From Actinobacteria bacterium UBA2184 (GTDB lineage Bacteria > Actinomycetota > Coriobacteriia > Anaerosomatales > Anaerosomataceae), in NCBI GenBank assembly GCA_002328745.1, contig DCVQ01000031.1, positions 1 to 33,588 on the forward strand: a DNA stretch of 33,588 bases. Reading direction: 5' to 3'. The notes under the pieces were generated by a model. That model saw only the letters and a list, made by a program, of their open reading frames with translations. It was not told the origin of the DNA and did no database searches. The position numbers and the translations under genes are program-made. This document shows positions 32,193 to 33,588 of the stretch, in pieces (position 1 is the first letter of the stretch; each line of letters starts with the position of its first letter).

Positions 32193-32991
32193 TCAGCTCC
32201 AGATCGATCTTGCGGACAGCCCGCTCGCCGGCGTCGCGCCGCCCGCGGCCGCCATCGTGCTCGGCTCGGGCCTCTCGGGGCTCGCGAGCGAGATCGAAGC
32301 GGAGCTCACCGTGCCGTTCGCCGAGCTTCCCGGCTACCCGGACGTCGGTCTGGTAGCAGGCCACGCGGGGCGACTCGTGATCGGCACGCTCGCCGGCGTG
32401 CGCATCGCGGCGTTTGCCGGACGCGTGCACCAGTACCAGGGCGCGAGTGCGCTCGAGGCCGCATGGCCGGCACGGGTGACCGCCGCGCTCGGATGCCCGG
32501 TGCTCATCGTCACCAACGCGTGCGGTGGCGTTTCCGACTACCTGAGCGCGGGCGATATCGTGCTCATCTCGGACCACATCAACCTCACGGGCACGAACCC
32601 GCTCATCGGCTGGCGCGGACCGAGAGGCGGGGTGCCGTTCGTTCCGATGGACGACGCGTACGACCCCGAGCTGCGCGCGATCGCGTACGCCGCAGCCACC
32701 GAGGAGGACATCGACCTGCACGACGGTGTGTATGCGGGGCTGCTCGGGCCGAGCTACGAGACGCCCGCCGAGGTGGCGTACCTGCGCACCGCCGGTGCCG
32801 ATGTCGTCGGGATGTCCACGGTGCCGGAGGTCATCGCGGCCCGTGCGCTCGGCTTGCGCGTGCTGGGCTTCTCGCTGGTGAGCAACATGGCGGCCGACGC
32901 GGGCCTGTCGCATGCCGAGGTGCTCGAGGTGGGCCGGCGCGCGGCCGAGAGGCTCACGCGCCTCACCCTTGCTATACTACGCAGGCTGTAG
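32185..32991 (+). CDS. punA: Purine nucleoside phosphorylase (trimeric PNP family)
   Basis: Phosphorolyses purine (deoxy)nucleosides in salvage. The 268-residue protein has the phosphate-binding AIVLGSGLSGLA, GRVHQYQG, TNACGGVS, SDHINLTGTNPL, and the base-binding region GPSYETPAEVAYLRTAGADVVGMSTVPEV with SLVSNMAA; the Glu in YETPAE and the Asn in VSNMAA favour 6-oxopurines over MTA phosphorylase. GTG 32185 follows GGAGG by five bases and overlaps the acetyltransferase stop by eight. The ahcY gene follows, so the pair may help recycle methylation by-products and nucleosides. Confidence 0.92.
   Translation: MGDQLQIDLADSPLAGVAPPAAAIVLGSGLSGLASEIEAELTVPFAELPGYPDVGLVAGHAGRLVIGTLAGVRIAAFAGRVHQYQGASALEAAWPARVTAALGCPVLIVTNACGGVSDYLSAGDIVLISDHINLTGTNPLIGWRGPRGGVPFVPMDDAYDPELRAIAYAAATEEDIDLHDGVYAGLLGPSYETPAEVAYLRTAGADVVGMSTVPEVIAARALGLRVLGFSLVSNMAADAGLSHAEVLEVGRRAAERLTRLTLAILRRL
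32970..32978 (+). promoter_or_regulatory. Extended -10 promoter for ahcY inside the PNP gene
   Basis: TGCTATACT (TG at 32970-32971, TATACT at 32973-32978) lies in the last codons of the PNP gene; no good -35 is seen. Transcription from about 32985 leaves a leader of about 75 bases with a small CGCCG/CGGCG stem but no recognisable SAH or SAM riboswitch. Confidence 0.5.
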
Positions 32992-33061
32992 CCGTTCGCT
33001 GAAGGCCGTAGACAACCGCCGTATACGAAGAAGCGGCGTCTCTATTCGAAAGGACCCCCCA

Positions 33062-33588
33062 ATGGACCACCACGTGAAGGACCTCGCGCTCGCCGATGCC
33101 GGCAAGGCACGCATCGAGTGGGCCGACGCCGACATGCCCGTGCTGGCGAGCATCCGCGAGCGCTTCGAGACCGAGAAGCCGCTTGCAGGCATCCGCGTGA
33201 GCGCCTGCCTGCACGTCACGACCGAGACCGCCAACCTCATGCGCACGCTCAAGGCCGGTGGCGCGGACGTGGTGCTGTGCGCCTCCAACCCGCTCTCCAC
33301 GCAAGACGACGTGGCCGCCGCGCTCGTGCAGCACTACGGCGTGCGCACCTACGCCATCAAGGGCGAGGACACCGACACCTACTACTCGCACATCGACGCG
33401 GCCATCGACCACAAGCCGCAGATCACCATGGACGACGGCGCCGACGTGGTCGGCCGCATCCACGGCGAGCGCCCCGAGGCGCTCGAGGGCATCCTCGGCG
33501 GCACCGAGGAGACCACCACCGGCGTAATCCGTCTGGCCGCCATGGCCGACGACGGCGCGCTCAAGTACCCGATCATCGCCGTGAACGA
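33062..33588 (+). CDS. ahcY: Adenosylhomocysteinase (5' part)
   Basis: S-adenosylhomocysteine hydrolase, which clears the product of SAM-dependent methylation to adenosine and homocysteine. Only the first 175 codons are in the window and the frame runs off the end without a stop. Translation starts MDHHVKDLALADAGKARIEW and contains the family motifs ACLHVTTETANLMRTL, GGADVVLCASNPLSTQDDVAAAL and the DDGADVVGRIHG region, placing substrate-binding residues (His and Thr of HVTTETA) as expected. ATG 33062 has AAAGGA about eight bases upstream. Confidence 0.95.
   Translation, partial: MDHHVKDLALADAGKARIEWADADMPVLASIRERFETEKPLAGIRVSACLHVTTETANLMRTLKAGGADVVLCASNPLSTQDDVAAALVQHYGVRTYAIKGEDTDTYYSHIDAAIDHKPQITMDDGADVVGRIHGERPEALEGILGGTEETTTGVIRLAAMADDGALKYPIIAVN

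Noticed and set aside
32985..33061. Possible SAH riboswitch ahead of ahcY
   Set aside because: The leader is short and none of the conserved SAH-riboswitch segments can be found.

Overview
The window is high-GC DNA (roughly two-thirds G+C by eye) with frequent GTG starts, 4-base GTGA/ATGA gene overlaps and strong GGAGG-type ribosome binding sites. The atpD-atpC-murA order, LytR-CpsA-Psr and SpoIID proteins, a DUF4330 protein, and secreted proteins without sortase signals suggest a chromosomal segment of an actinobacterium, plausibly a Coriobacteriia-related lineage. That placement is inference; nothing here proves taxonomy. I see no phage, transposon, CRISPR, tRNA or rRNA.

Layout. (1) 1-3019, plus strand: housekeeping genes, with the 3' end of atpD, then atpC, murA and fabZ. 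(2) 3072-10077, plus strand: five enzymes in the order WbpA-WbpB-WbpD-WbpE-WbpI, a complete predicted route from UDP-GlcNAc to UDP-ManNAc3NAcA, followed by an LCP ligase that could attach a finished glycopolymer to the wall. (3) 10097-12250, minus strand: a GT2 and a GT4 glycosyltransferase. (4) 12514-20191, plus strand: a secreted SpoIID-type protein (1317 aa), a secreted subtilase (1038 aa) and a small membrane-anchored protein. The first two carry seven and three copies of the same ~129-residue beta-sandwich-like repeat, with signs of recent duplication or gene conversion. (5) 20211-28327, minus strand: a flippase followed by a legionaminic-acid type nonulosonate cassette (LegC, PtmE, LegI/NeuB, LegG/NeuC, LegF/NeuA) and a last gene that may be the cognate sugar transferase. 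(6) 28504-32991, plus strand: DUF4330 protein, Wzy/WaaL-type membrane protein, DUF354 protein, NeuD/PglD-type acetyltransferase (possible LegH) and purine nucleoside phosphorylase. (7) 33062-end: 5' part of ahcY, with its own likely promoter inside the preceding gene.

Together regions 2, 3, 5 and 6 look like an envelope-glycan locus making two unusual acidic sugars (a di-N-acetylated mannuronic acid and a legionaminic-acid-like nonulosonate), with a flippase, a polymerase/ligase candidate and an LCP attachment enzyme. No initiating sugar-phosphate transferase, chain-length regulator or LegB dehydratase is in the window, so the pathway is incomplete here. The repeat-bearing secreted SpoIID protein and protease lie between the two sugar cassettes, which suggests (unproven) that their repeats bind or work on the surface built by the flanking genes.
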